From positions 1 through 7,390 of the forward strand of contig CAYPKW010000106.1 in NCBI GenBank assembly GCA_964411425.1: a stretch of 7,390 bases of DNA, in the 5' to 3' direction. Of this stretch, positions 1-6,096 are shown in pieces. Made by a program: the position numbers and the translations under genes. How positions within the stretch are numbered: position 1 is the stretch's first letter; the number at the start of each line of letters is the position of its first letter. The notes beneath the pieces are model-generated. The model had not been told where the DNA came from and searched no databases. It saw only the letters and a list, made by a program, of their open reading frames with translations. Source of the stretch: CAYPKW01 sp964411425 (GTDB taxonomy: Bacteria > Pseudomonadota > Alphaproteobacteria > Dongiales > Dongiaceae).

Positions 1-18
1 GTTCGGGAGAGGATGGCG

Positions 19-681
<663 letters not shown>

Positions 682-698
682 ATCTCGCCCAATCGCCA

Positions 699-725
699 AT
701 GCCGACCCAAGCACGGGTGCGGCAT
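699..725 (-). other. Leader stem-loop next to the 16S 5' end
   Basis: Bases 699-708 pair with 715-725 over 10 base pairs with one bulged base (719) and a 6-base loop (709-714). The hairpin ends 17 nt upstream of the estimated mature 16S 5' end. It has no U-run after it in the transcript, so it is not an intrinsic terminator. A role in pre-rRNA folding or processing is inferred. Confidence 0.5.
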
Positions 726-910
726 CCTCGATCGGACGCACTCAAGGATCCTTCACAAACGCGTCTGTCCCGCCTGCGGGTAACCCCTCGGACCGCCGCC
801 TTGGGCCCAGCCCTGAAGCCAGATCCAAGGCACCTCGATCGAGGCGCTGCCCACCAAACGAGACCATCGATGCGTCCGCGACGGATTGCCCAGCGACCCT
901 TTGCCGCAAG

Positions 911-930
911 GCGTGGACCGCCGCCCACGC
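911..930 (-). other. Leader stem-loop downstream of boxA
   Basis: GCGTGG at 911-916 is perfectly complementary to CCACGC at 925-930, with an 8-base loop. In the rRNA transcript it lies 17 nt downstream of the boxA-like element, where rRNA leaders often carry a boxB-like hairpin. The boxB assignment is by position only. Confidence 0.35.
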
Positions 931-947
931 ATCCCTTCAAACGTCAC

Positions 948-962
948 CACAATGTCAAACAA
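948..962 (-). promoter_or_regulatory. boxA-like rRNA antitermination element
   Basis: The minus strand reads TTGTTTGACATTGTG here. This resembles the boxA wording of alphaproteobacterial rRNA leaders and 16S-23S spacers (type TTCTTTGACA followed by TTGTGA). boxA RNA is the NusB/NusE loading site that makes rRNA transcription resistant to Rho. It lies about 65 nt downstream of the proposed start site and about 270 nt before 16S, as expected for a leader boxA. The internal TTGACA could be misread as a -35 box, but no acceptable -10 follows at 16-18 nt. Confidence 0.6.
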
Positions 963-1033
963 CAAGACGCCCGCCGTCCTTGCGAACTCGCGGGCCTCAG
1001 TCACACGCCGATGCGAATCGGGGGCAACCAGTT

Positions 1034-1062
1034 AATATAGCCATCCCCGCGGTCGGAATCAA
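1034..1062 (-). promoter_or_regulatory. Probable main rRNA operon promoter (sigma70 type)
   Basis: On the minus strand, TTGATT (-35, 1062-1057) and TATATT (-10, 1039-1034) are separated by exactly 17 bases. They match the consensus at 4 of 6 and 5 of 6 positions. It is the best promoter-like pair in this GC-rich region and points straight into the 16S gene. Transcription would start near 1028-1027. A perfect inverted repeat (1063-1077) abuts the -35 box. Confidence 0.6.
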
Positions 1063-1077
1063 GCGGCAGTTTGCCGC
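1063..1077. repeat. Perfect inverted repeat abutting the rRNA -35 box
   Basis: GCGGCA (1063-1068) and TGCCGC (1072-1077) are perfect inverted copies around a 3-base centre, directly upstream of the proposed -35 hexamer. As DNA it could be a dimeric regulator site in the upstream-activation position. As RNA it could be the stem of a poor terminator for the mcc operon, since the minus strand continues CTTGATTCC after it, which is only weakly T-rich. The two readings cannot be separated from sequence alone. Confidence 0.4.
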
Positions 1078-1118
1078 ACCGAACAATGGGTTATGGGACC
1101 GCAGGGTGACGCCCAAAG

Positions 1119-1147
1119 CATATAGTCGACATGACCGCGGCCGACAA
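1119..1147 (-). promoter_or_regulatory. Possible second, upstream rRNA promoter
   Basis: TTGTCG (1147-1142) and TATATG (1124-1119) are spaced by 17 bases on the minus strand, each matching the consensus at 4 of 6. It begins just after the DUF1489 stop codon and lies about 85 bases upstream of the better promoter. Tandem promoters are common for rRNA operons. The match is modest. Confidence 0.3.
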
Positions 1148-1155
1148 GGCCAAAA

Positions 1156-1593
1156 TCAAAGCAGACCCAGCGCCCGCAGCTCGGCCAGCATTTCCGCGGG
1201 CGGTCTACCGCCCGGCCTGCCGCTTGCGGCCAGATCGGGCGGCGCGTCGGCCTCCTCCAGGTAGCGCCAGCCTTGGAACGGGCGGTGCCGCCTCGGCTCG
1301 AGCAGGACCAGGCGTCGGGCGAACAGGATGCGGCAATACGATCTGCCATCCTTGTCCACGGCGCGTTCGAGACCGACGATGCGCTGGCGCACGCTCACGA
1401 TGCCGTTCACCACCCAATAGAGCGAACCCCCGGCCAGGATCTCGTCGCGCCGCTTCGGCATCATACGCGTCCAGTGCGATGGCACGTAGCGCGTGGCGCG
1501 ACGGCGCGCCTCGGCGGCCTTCCGGCGCTGCCATTGGCGCAAGTCGGCCACGCTGTCGCAGCCGACGCAAAGCTTGATGAGGTGGAGCGTCAT
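1156..1593 (-). CDS. DUF1489 family protein (function unknown)
   Basis: This 145-residue protein of unknown function belongs to the DUF1489 family. Recognisable family wording is the N-terminus MTLHLIKLCVGCDSVADL, then TRMMPKRRDEILAGGSLYWV at about residues 43-62, GIVSVRQRIVGLE, and FQGWRYLEEADAPPDL near 110-125. Length is usual for the family. It has no signal peptide or membrane segment and is probably cytoplasmic. The ATG at 1593 is chosen because the family starts there and it overlaps the mccA stop by 4 bases (ATGA), so translation is probably coupled. The open frame continues far upstream inside mccA, but that part is only mccA read in another frame. Two cysteines (C9, C12) sit close together near the start; I cannot say whether they matter. 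It is the last gene of the mcc operon, and its position does not show whether it takes part in leucine breakdown. Confidence 0.85.
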   Translation of the reverse strand: MTLHLIKLCVGCDSVADLRQWQRRKAAEARRRATRYVPSHWTRMMPKRRDEILAGGSLYWVVNGIVSVRQRIVGLERAVDKDGRSYCRILFARRLVLLEPRRHRPFQGWRYLEEADAPPDLAASGRPGGRPPAEMLAELRALGLL

Positions 1594-3602
1594 GTCGCGT
1601 CGGCGAAAGTCAGTAGCTCGGCTCCGTCCTCGACCAGGTCGCCGGGCGCGTAGCGGACGCTGGCCACGACCGCGTCGGCCGGCGCCGCGATCGTGTGCTC
1701 CATCTTCATCGCCTCCAGCACCAAGAGAACGGCGCCGCGCCGCACCTTGTCGCCGGGCCGTACCAGGACCTGCACCACCTTGCCCGGCATCGGCGCCGCG
1801 AGCGGTCCCGCCCCCGCCGGCTCCGCCTCGCCGGAAAGGCGCGGGCCGGAAAGCTCGAGCGTAGCGCGGACGCCGTCGAGCGAAATCAAGAGCTGCCAGT
1901 CGCGGCGCACGACCGTCGCATCGATCCGCTGGCCCGAGAGATCGGCGCGCAATTCGGTGGCCGGCCCGTTCGACGCCCGTATCGCGCCGCTCACCCTGAG
2001 GGCGCCGCCGGGAAGTTGCAACCGAGCCTCTCCGGCATGGAAGCGGACCGGCACGACCACTTCCCGCTCGCCGGCGCGGAAGCGCAAATTGTCCTCCGGC
2101 TCGATGTTGGCCCGCCAGCAATCGGTCGATTGCCAGGGCGAGTTGGGATCGCCCGAGCGCGCGGCCGCCGCCCGCGCGTCGGCGGCACGCTGCAACATGA
2201 GATAGAGGCAGGCGACGGCGAGCGCGCGGTCGCCGACCGGGGCGGGCGCCGGTATCAACTCGGCCCGGTGGCGGTCGATGAAGCCGATGTCGAACTCAGC
2301 CGCGGCGAAAGCCGGGTGGGCGGCAAGCGCCGCGAGCAAGTCCAGGTTGCTGGCCGGGCCGACCACTAGGCACTCGGCCAAGGCCGCCTGCAGCCGGCGC
2401 AACGCGCCGGCGCGATCGCGATCCGAGGCGATGATCTTGGCCAGCAGCGGGTCATAGTGGATCGATACCCGGTCGCCCGAGCGCACGCCGGCATCGACGC
2501 GCACGCCCGCCGATGGCGCCGGCAATCGCAGGTATGTCAACAAACCGGCGACCGGCAGGAAGTCGCGGGACGGGTCTTCGGCATAGAGCCGCGCCTCGAT
2601 GGCGTGACCGCTCGCCCGGATGTCGTCCTGGGTCAACGGCAGCGCCTCCCCGGCCGCCACCCGGAGCTGCCATTCGACGAGATCGAGCCCGGTGATCACC
2701 TCGGTGACCGGATGCTCCACCTGCAGCCGCGTGTTCATCTCCATGAAGTAAAACCGACCGTCCGCCTCGACCAGGAACTCGACGGTGCCCGCGCCCACAT
2801 AGCCGATGGCGCGCGCCGCCGCGATCGCGGCCGCGGCCATGTCGCGCCGGCGCTCAGCGGTCATTCCCGGCGACGGCGCCTCCTCGATCACCTTCTGATG
2901 GCGGCGCTGCATCGAGCACTCGCGCTCGTAGAGGTGGACGATGTTGCCGAAGCCGTCGGCGAACACCTGCATCTCCACGTGGCGCGGGTGCGTGAGATAC
3001 TTCTCGATCAGCACGCGCTCATCGGCGAAGCTCGCCGCCGCCTCGCGCCGAGCCCCGGCGAGCGCGGCCGCGAAGTCTCCGGCGCGGTCGACCCGCCGCA
3101 TGCCTTTCCCGCCGCCCCCGGCCGAGGGTTTGATCAGCACCGGGTAGCCGATCCGCCCCGCCACCTTCTCCAGCGTGGCTTCGTCTTGGTCCGCGCCGTG
3201 GTAACCGGGCACCAAGGGGACGCCCGCTCTTTCCATTAACGCCTTGGCCTCGCTCTTCGAGCCCATGGCCCGGATGGCCGACGCGGGCGGACCCACGAAA
3301 ACGAGGCCGGCGGCGGCGCAGGCGGCCGCGATTTCCGCGTTCTCCGCAAGGAAACCGTAGCCGGGGTGCACCGCCGCGGCGCCGGCCCGGCGAGCGGCCT
3401 CGAGGATGGCGGAAATATTCAGATAGCTGTCGCGCGCCGGCGCGGGGCCGATCGAGTACGCCTCGTCCGCCATTTCGACGTGGAGTGCCTGCTCGTCCGC
3501 CTCCGAATAGACCGCGACGGTGCGAATCCCTAGCCGGCGCGCGGTGCGGATCACCCGGCAAGCGATCTCGCCGCGATTGGCGATGAGCAGCTTGGCGAAC
3601 AT
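1590..3602 (-). CDS. mccA: Methylcrotonoyl-CoA carboxylase, biotin-containing alpha subunit
   Basis: MccA (LiuD) carries the biotin carboxylase and biotin-carrier parts of 3-methylcrotonyl-CoA carboxylase. It uses ATP and bicarbonate to carboxylate biotin, which MccB uses to make 3-methylglutaconyl-CoA in leucine breakdown. The 670-residue length is normal. The biotin carboxylase N-domain starts at FAKLLIANRGEIA. The ATP-grasp glycine loop GGGGKGM is at 162-168, ERECSMQRR at 226-234, and the active-site run EMNTRLQVEH at 288-297 (E288, N290, R292, E296). The carboxylase C-domain runs to about 445 and the subunit-contact region to about 590. The carrier domain holds the biotinylation motif EAMKM with Lys633. 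All key residues are intact. The ATG start is 4 bases after the liuC stop and has a GGAAG ribosome site. Propionyl- or acetyl-CoA carboxylase alpha subunits look similar; the mccB and liuC neighbours decide for methylcrotonyl-CoA. Confidence 0.95.
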   Translation of the reverse strand: MFAKLLIANRGEIACRVIRTARRLGIRTVAVYSEADEQALHVEMADEAYSIGPAPARDSYLNISAILEAARRAGAAAVHPGYGFLAENAEIAAACAAAGLVFVGPPASAIRAMGSKSEAKALMERAGVPLVPGYHGADQDEATLEKVAGRIGYPVLIKPSAGGGGKGMRRVDRAGDFAAALAGARREAAASFADERVLIEKYLTHPRHVEMQVFADGFGNIVHLYERECSMQRRHQKVIEEAPSPGMTAERRRDMAAAAIAAARAIGYVGAGTVEFLVEADGRFYFMEMNTRLQVEHPVTEVITGLDLVEWQLRVAAGEALPLTQDDIRASGHAIEARLYAEDPSRDFLPVAGLLTYLRLPAPSAGVRVDAGVRSGDRVSIHYDPLLAKIIASDRDRAGALRRLQAALAECLVVGPASNLDLLAALAAHPAFAAAEFDIGFIDRHRAELIPAPAPVGDRALAVACLYLMLQRAADARAAAARSGDPNSPWQSTDCWRANIEPEDNLRFRAGEREVVVPVRFHAGEARLQLPGGALRVSGAIRASNGPATELRADLSGQRIDATVVRRDWQLLISLDGVRATLELSGPRLSGEAEPAGAGPLAAPMPGKVVQVLVRPGDKVRRGAVLLVLEAMKMEHTIAAPADAVVASVRYAPGDLVEDGAELLTFADAT

Positions 3603-3606
3603 CCCG

Positions 3607-4404
3607 CTACTTCCGTGTCGTCCAAGCCGGCTTGCGCTTCTCCAGGAACGCCGCGACGCCTTCCTTGGCCTCGTCTCCGGCGCGTATGGCGGCGATGCGC
3701 TCGGCGGTGTCGGCTATCATGGCGGCGTCGACCGGGACGCGCCCGACGCGCCGGATGAGCGACTTCGCCGCCGCCAGCGCTGCCGGCCCACCGGCCAGCA
3801 GGCTCGCCACCAGCGCCTCAACGGCGTCCCGGAGCGCGGCGCCCGAAACGATCTTATGCACGAGGCCCAGCTCGAGCGCGACGCTGGCATCGAAGCGTTC
3901 GCCGGTGAGGAAGTAGCGCCGGGCGGCGCGCTCGCCCATCGCCGCCACCACATAGGGGCCGATGACGGCCGGGACGAGGCCGAGCCGGACCTCGGTCAAG
4001 GCGAACACCGCCTCATCAGCCGCCACCGCGATGTCGCACGCCGCCACCAGCCCGACCCCGCCGCCGTAGGCCGGCCCCTGCACAGCGGCCACCGTGGGTT
4101 TTGGCAGGAAGTTGAGTGTCTGCATGAGGAGCGCAAGCGCCTCGGCGTCGCGCCGGTTCTCGGATACGGAATAGCCGGCCGCGCGTTTCATCCAATTGAG
4201 GTCGGCGCCGGCCGAGAAGCTTTTGCCGTTGGCGGCCAGTACCACCACGCGCACGGCGGGATCGCGGCCCAGCGCGGCGAGCGCCAGGGTGAGATCGGCG
4301 ATGAGGCGATCGTCGAAGGCGTTGTGCAGCTCGGTACGGTTAAGGGTCACGGTCGCGACCCCGCAATCGTCCCGGTGCTGCAACAGGTCGGCCACGGCGC
4401 TCAC
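3607..4404 (-). CDS. liuC: Methylglutaconyl-CoA hydratase (crotonase/enoyl-CoA hydratase family)
   Basis: This 265-residue crotonase-fold protein probably hydrates 3-methylglutaconyl-CoA, the product of MccAB, to HMG-CoA. Visible motifs are FSAGADLNWM at 63-72 (oxyanion hole; the NWM wording is typical of LiuC), GPAYGGGVGLVAACD at 110-124 (second oxyanion element), and TEVRLGLVPAVIGPY at 137-151. Glu138 corresponds to crotonase Glu164. The place of crotonase Glu144 is Gly118, as I recall from bacterial LiuC proteins, so this looks like a subfamily trait and not damage. The start is GTG at 4404, overlapping the mccB stop by 4 bases (GTGA). No other start codon lies between it and the conserved domain, and the frame upstream only re-reads mccB. 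There is no clear ribosome site, so translation likely depends on coupling to mccB. A general enoyl-CoA hydratase is the alternative, but context and NWM favour LiuC. Confidence 0.9.
   Translation of the reverse strand: MSAVADLLQHRDDCGVATVTLNRTELHNAFDDRLIADLTLALAALGRDPAVRVVVLAANGKSFSAGADLNWMKRAAGYSVSENRRDAEALALLMQTLNFLPKPTVAAVQGPAYGGGVGLVAACDIAVAADEAVFALTEVRLGLVPAVIGPYVVAAMGERAARRYFLTGERFDASVALELGLVHKIVSGAALRDAVEALVASLLAGGPAALAAAKSLIRRVGRVPVDAAMIADTAERIAAIRAGDEAKEGVAAFLEKRKPAWTTRK
3610..3614 (-). promoter_or_regulatory. Ribosome binding site of mccA
   Basis: GGAAG on the minus strand, 7 bases before the mccA ATG. It overlaps the last codons of liuC and supports the chosen start. It is the only clear Shine-Dalgarno sequence I find ahead of a gene in this operon. 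Confidence 0.55.
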
Positions 4405-6005
4405 ATGCGGAACACGCCGTAGCCCGTCTTTTCGATCGGCGCATTGAGCGCCGCCGACAGCCCGAGGCCGACGACCATGCGGCTGTCGGCGGGATCTATG
4501 ATGCCGTCGTCCCACAGCCGCGCGCTGGCGTAATAGGGATGGCCTTCCGCCTCGTACTGGGCGCGAATCGGCGCCTTGAACGCCTCCTCCTCCGCCTCGC
4601 TCCAGCCCTCGCCGCGCGAGGCCATGCCGTCGCGCTTCACTTGCGCCAGCACGTTGGCCGCCTGCTCGCCGCCCATCACCGAGATGCGGGCGTTGGGCCA
4701 CGTCCAGAGGAAGCGCGGCCCGAAGGCGCGCCCGCACATGCCGTAGTTGCCGGCCCCGAAGCTGCCGCCGATGATGAGGGTGAATTTCGGCACGCGCGCA
4801 CAGGCGACCGCCGTCACCAGCTTGGCGCCGTCCTTGGCGATGCCGCCGGCCTCGTATTTCTTCCCCACCATGAAGCCGGTGATGTTCTGGAGGAACAGCA
4901 GCGGTATGGCGCGCTGGCAGCAGAGCTGAATGAAATGGGCGCCCTTGAGGGCGGACTCCGAGAACAGGATCCCGTTGTTGGCGAGGATGCCGACGGGATA
5001 GCCGAACAGCCGTGCAAAGCCGCAGACCAGCGTGGTGCCGTAAAGCTGCTTGAACTCGTCGAACTCGCCGGCGTCCACCAGGCGCAGGATCACCTCGCGC
5101 ACGTCATAGGGCTTGCGCGGGTCGGCCGGAACGACACCGTAGAGTTCGGCCGGCTCGCAGATAGGATCCCGCGCCGGCTGTACGTCGAGATCGACGCGCT
5201 TGGTCCGATTCAAGGTGCCGACGATGCGCCGCGCGATGGCGAGCGCGTGCCCGTCGTCGCGGGCGTAATGGTCGGTGACGCCGGACTGGCGGCTGTGCAC
5301 CTCGGCGCCGCCCAGTTCCTCGGCGCTCACCACCTCGCCGGTCGCCGCCTTCACCAGCGGCGGGCCGCCCAGGAAGATGGTCGCGCCGCGCACGATGACG
5401 CTCTCGTCCGCCATCGCCGGCACATAGGCGCCGCCGGCGGTGCAGGAGCCCATCACCACGGCGATCTGCGGAATGCCGCGCGCCGACAGCGTCGCCTGGT
5501 TGTAGAAGATGCGGCCGAAGTGGTCGCGATCGGGGAACACCTGGTCCTGGTTCGGCAGGTTGGCGCCGCCCGAATCGACGAGATAGATGCAGGCGAGGTT
5601 GTTCTCGCCCGCGATCTCCTGGGCGCGCAGGTGTTTTTTCACGGTGAGTGGGTAATAGGTGCCGCCCTTCACCGTCGCGTCGTTGGCGACGATCACGCAC
5701 TCGTGCCCCGCGACACGCCCGATGCCGGTGATGAGGCCAGCGGCCGGCACCGGCTCGTCATAGACGTTGTAGGCGGCCAACTGGGACAGTTCCAGGAACG
5801 GCGAACCCTCGTCCAGCAGCGTGCGCACGCGCTCGCGCGGCAGCAGCTTGCCGCGCGCCAGGTGCTTGTCGCGGGCCGCCGGGCCGCCGCCTTCGCGAAT
5901 CTCGGCCACCTTGGTGCGTAGGTCGCCGACGAGCGCCTGGAGAGCCTCGGCATTGCGCCGGAAATCATCGCCGCGGGCGTCGAGGGCGGACTTCAGGGCC
6001 GTCAT
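4401..6005 (-). CDS. mccB: Methylcrotonoyl-CoA carboxylase, carboxyltransferase beta subunit
   Basis: MccB (LiuB) moves the carboxyl group from MccA's biotin onto 3-methylcrotonyl-CoA. The 534-residue length matches the family (about 535). It has the two crotonase-like halves of acyl-CoA carboxyltransferases. The N-half holds YLVDSGGANLPNQDQVFPD (141-159), GSCTAGGAYVPAM (186-198) and IFLGGPPLVKAATGE (210-224). The C-half holds LFLQNITGFMVGKKYE (370-385) and GGSFGAGNYGMCGRAF (413-428). The glycine-rich turns at 191-192 and 417-420 form the two oxyanion holes. The NLPNQ and GFMVGKKYE wording is typical of MccB and unlike propionyl-CoA carboxylase beta. ATG 6005 is chosen because MTALKSALDARGDDFRRN aligns with usual N-termini. 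Longer starts at 6017 (ATG) and 6041 (TTG) add atypical residues, and no start has a clear ribosome site. It is first in the operon, 91 bases from the divergent dehydratase gene. Confidence 0.95.
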   Translation of the reverse strand: MTALKSALDARGDDFRRNAEALQALVGDLRTKVAEIREGGGPAARDKHLARGKLLPRERVRTLLDEGSPFLELSQLAAYNVYDEPVPAAGLITGIGRVAGHECVIVANDATVKGGTYYPLTVKKHLRAQEIAGENNLACIYLVDSGGANLPNQDQVFPDRDHFGRIFYNQATLSARGIPQIAVVMGSCTAGGAYVPAMADESVIVRGATIFLGGPPLVKAATGEVVSAEELGGAEVHSRQSGVTDHYARDDGHALAIARRIVGTLNRTKRVDLDVQPARDPICEPAELYGVVPADPRKPYDVREVILRLVDAGEFDEFKQLYGTTLVCGFARLFGYPVGILANNGILFSESALKGAHFIQLCCQRAIPLLFLQNITGFMVGKKYEAGGIAKDGAKLVTAVACARVPKFTLIIGGSFGAGNYGMCGRAFGPRFLWTWPNARISVMGGEQAANVLAQVKRDGMASRGEGWSEAEEEAFKAPIRAQYEAEGHPYYASARLWDDGIIDPADSRMVVGLGLSAALNAPIEKTGYGVFRM

Positions 6006-6061
6006 GCGGAGAAACATGACCCGAGGGCCGGCGAGCGGCAAGGGAGAAAGCGGTCCCGACC

Positions 6062-6090
6062 TTGCTTGTGCGCCCGGCGGCCCTCATAAC
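6062..6090 (+). promoter_or_regulatory. Possible promoter of the dehydratase gene
   Basis: TTGCTT (6062-6067) and CATAAC (6085-6090) are spaced by 17 bases, a moderate match (3 of 6 and 4 of 6). A start 6-7 bases downstream would fall at or next to the ATG at 6097, giving a leaderless mRNA. That agrees with the lack of any Shine-Dalgarno sequence before this ATG. The promoter lies in the 91-base divergent gap. I see no convincing promoter for mccB in the same gap. Confidence 0.35.
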
Positions 6091-6096
6091 CTTCGC

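Larger units (their letters stand above)
682..1028 (-). other. rRNA operon leader region (non-coding)
   Basis: The stretch between the 16S 5' end and the proposed rRNA transcription start is about 345 nt long. No convincing protein gene lies in it, because open frames here have no family resemblance and overlap on both strands. It contains a boxA-like element (948-962), two stem-loops (699-725, 911-930), the palindrome CCTCGATCGAGG (833-844) and the palindrome AAGGATCCTT (744-753). Such structures fit a pre-rRNA leader that recruits the antitermination complex and is trimmed by RNases. Exact boundaries are inferred. Confidence 0.7.

Noticed and set aside
930..958. TTGACA at 953-958 (minus strand) as a promoter -35 box
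   Set aside because: The sequence 17 bases on is GGGATG, a poor -10. The surrounding word fits boxA better.
699..1349. Open frames on both strands between the 16S gene and the mcc operon, some running into the 3' end of the DUF1489 gene
   Set aside because: They overlap each other on opposite strands, lack recognisable domains, and cover the rRNA promoter and leader or the end of the DUF1489 gene.
1594..2121. N-terminal extension of the DUF1489 frame into mccA
   Set aside because: The extra residues are mccA in another frame, Arg/Ala-rich and unlike DUF1489. ATG 1593 matches the family start.
2457..3239. 260-codon open frame antisense to mccA
   Set aside because: Composition-driven shadow inside the biotin carboxylase domain, with no ribosome site or domain.
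3520..4422. 300-codon open frame antisense to liuC
   Set aside because: Shadow frame: the sense strand has a complete crotonase-family protein.
4405..4737. N-terminal extension of the liuC frame into mccB
   Set aside because: The extra residues are mccB read out of frame. The GTG at 4404 gives a normal-length LiuC and a GTGA overlap.
4539..5921. 460-codon open frame antisense to mccB
   Set aside because: It is a shadow of GC-rich codon use. The opposite strand encodes a complete MccB with all motifs, and the antisense translation is rich in H, R, A and G with no recognisable domain.
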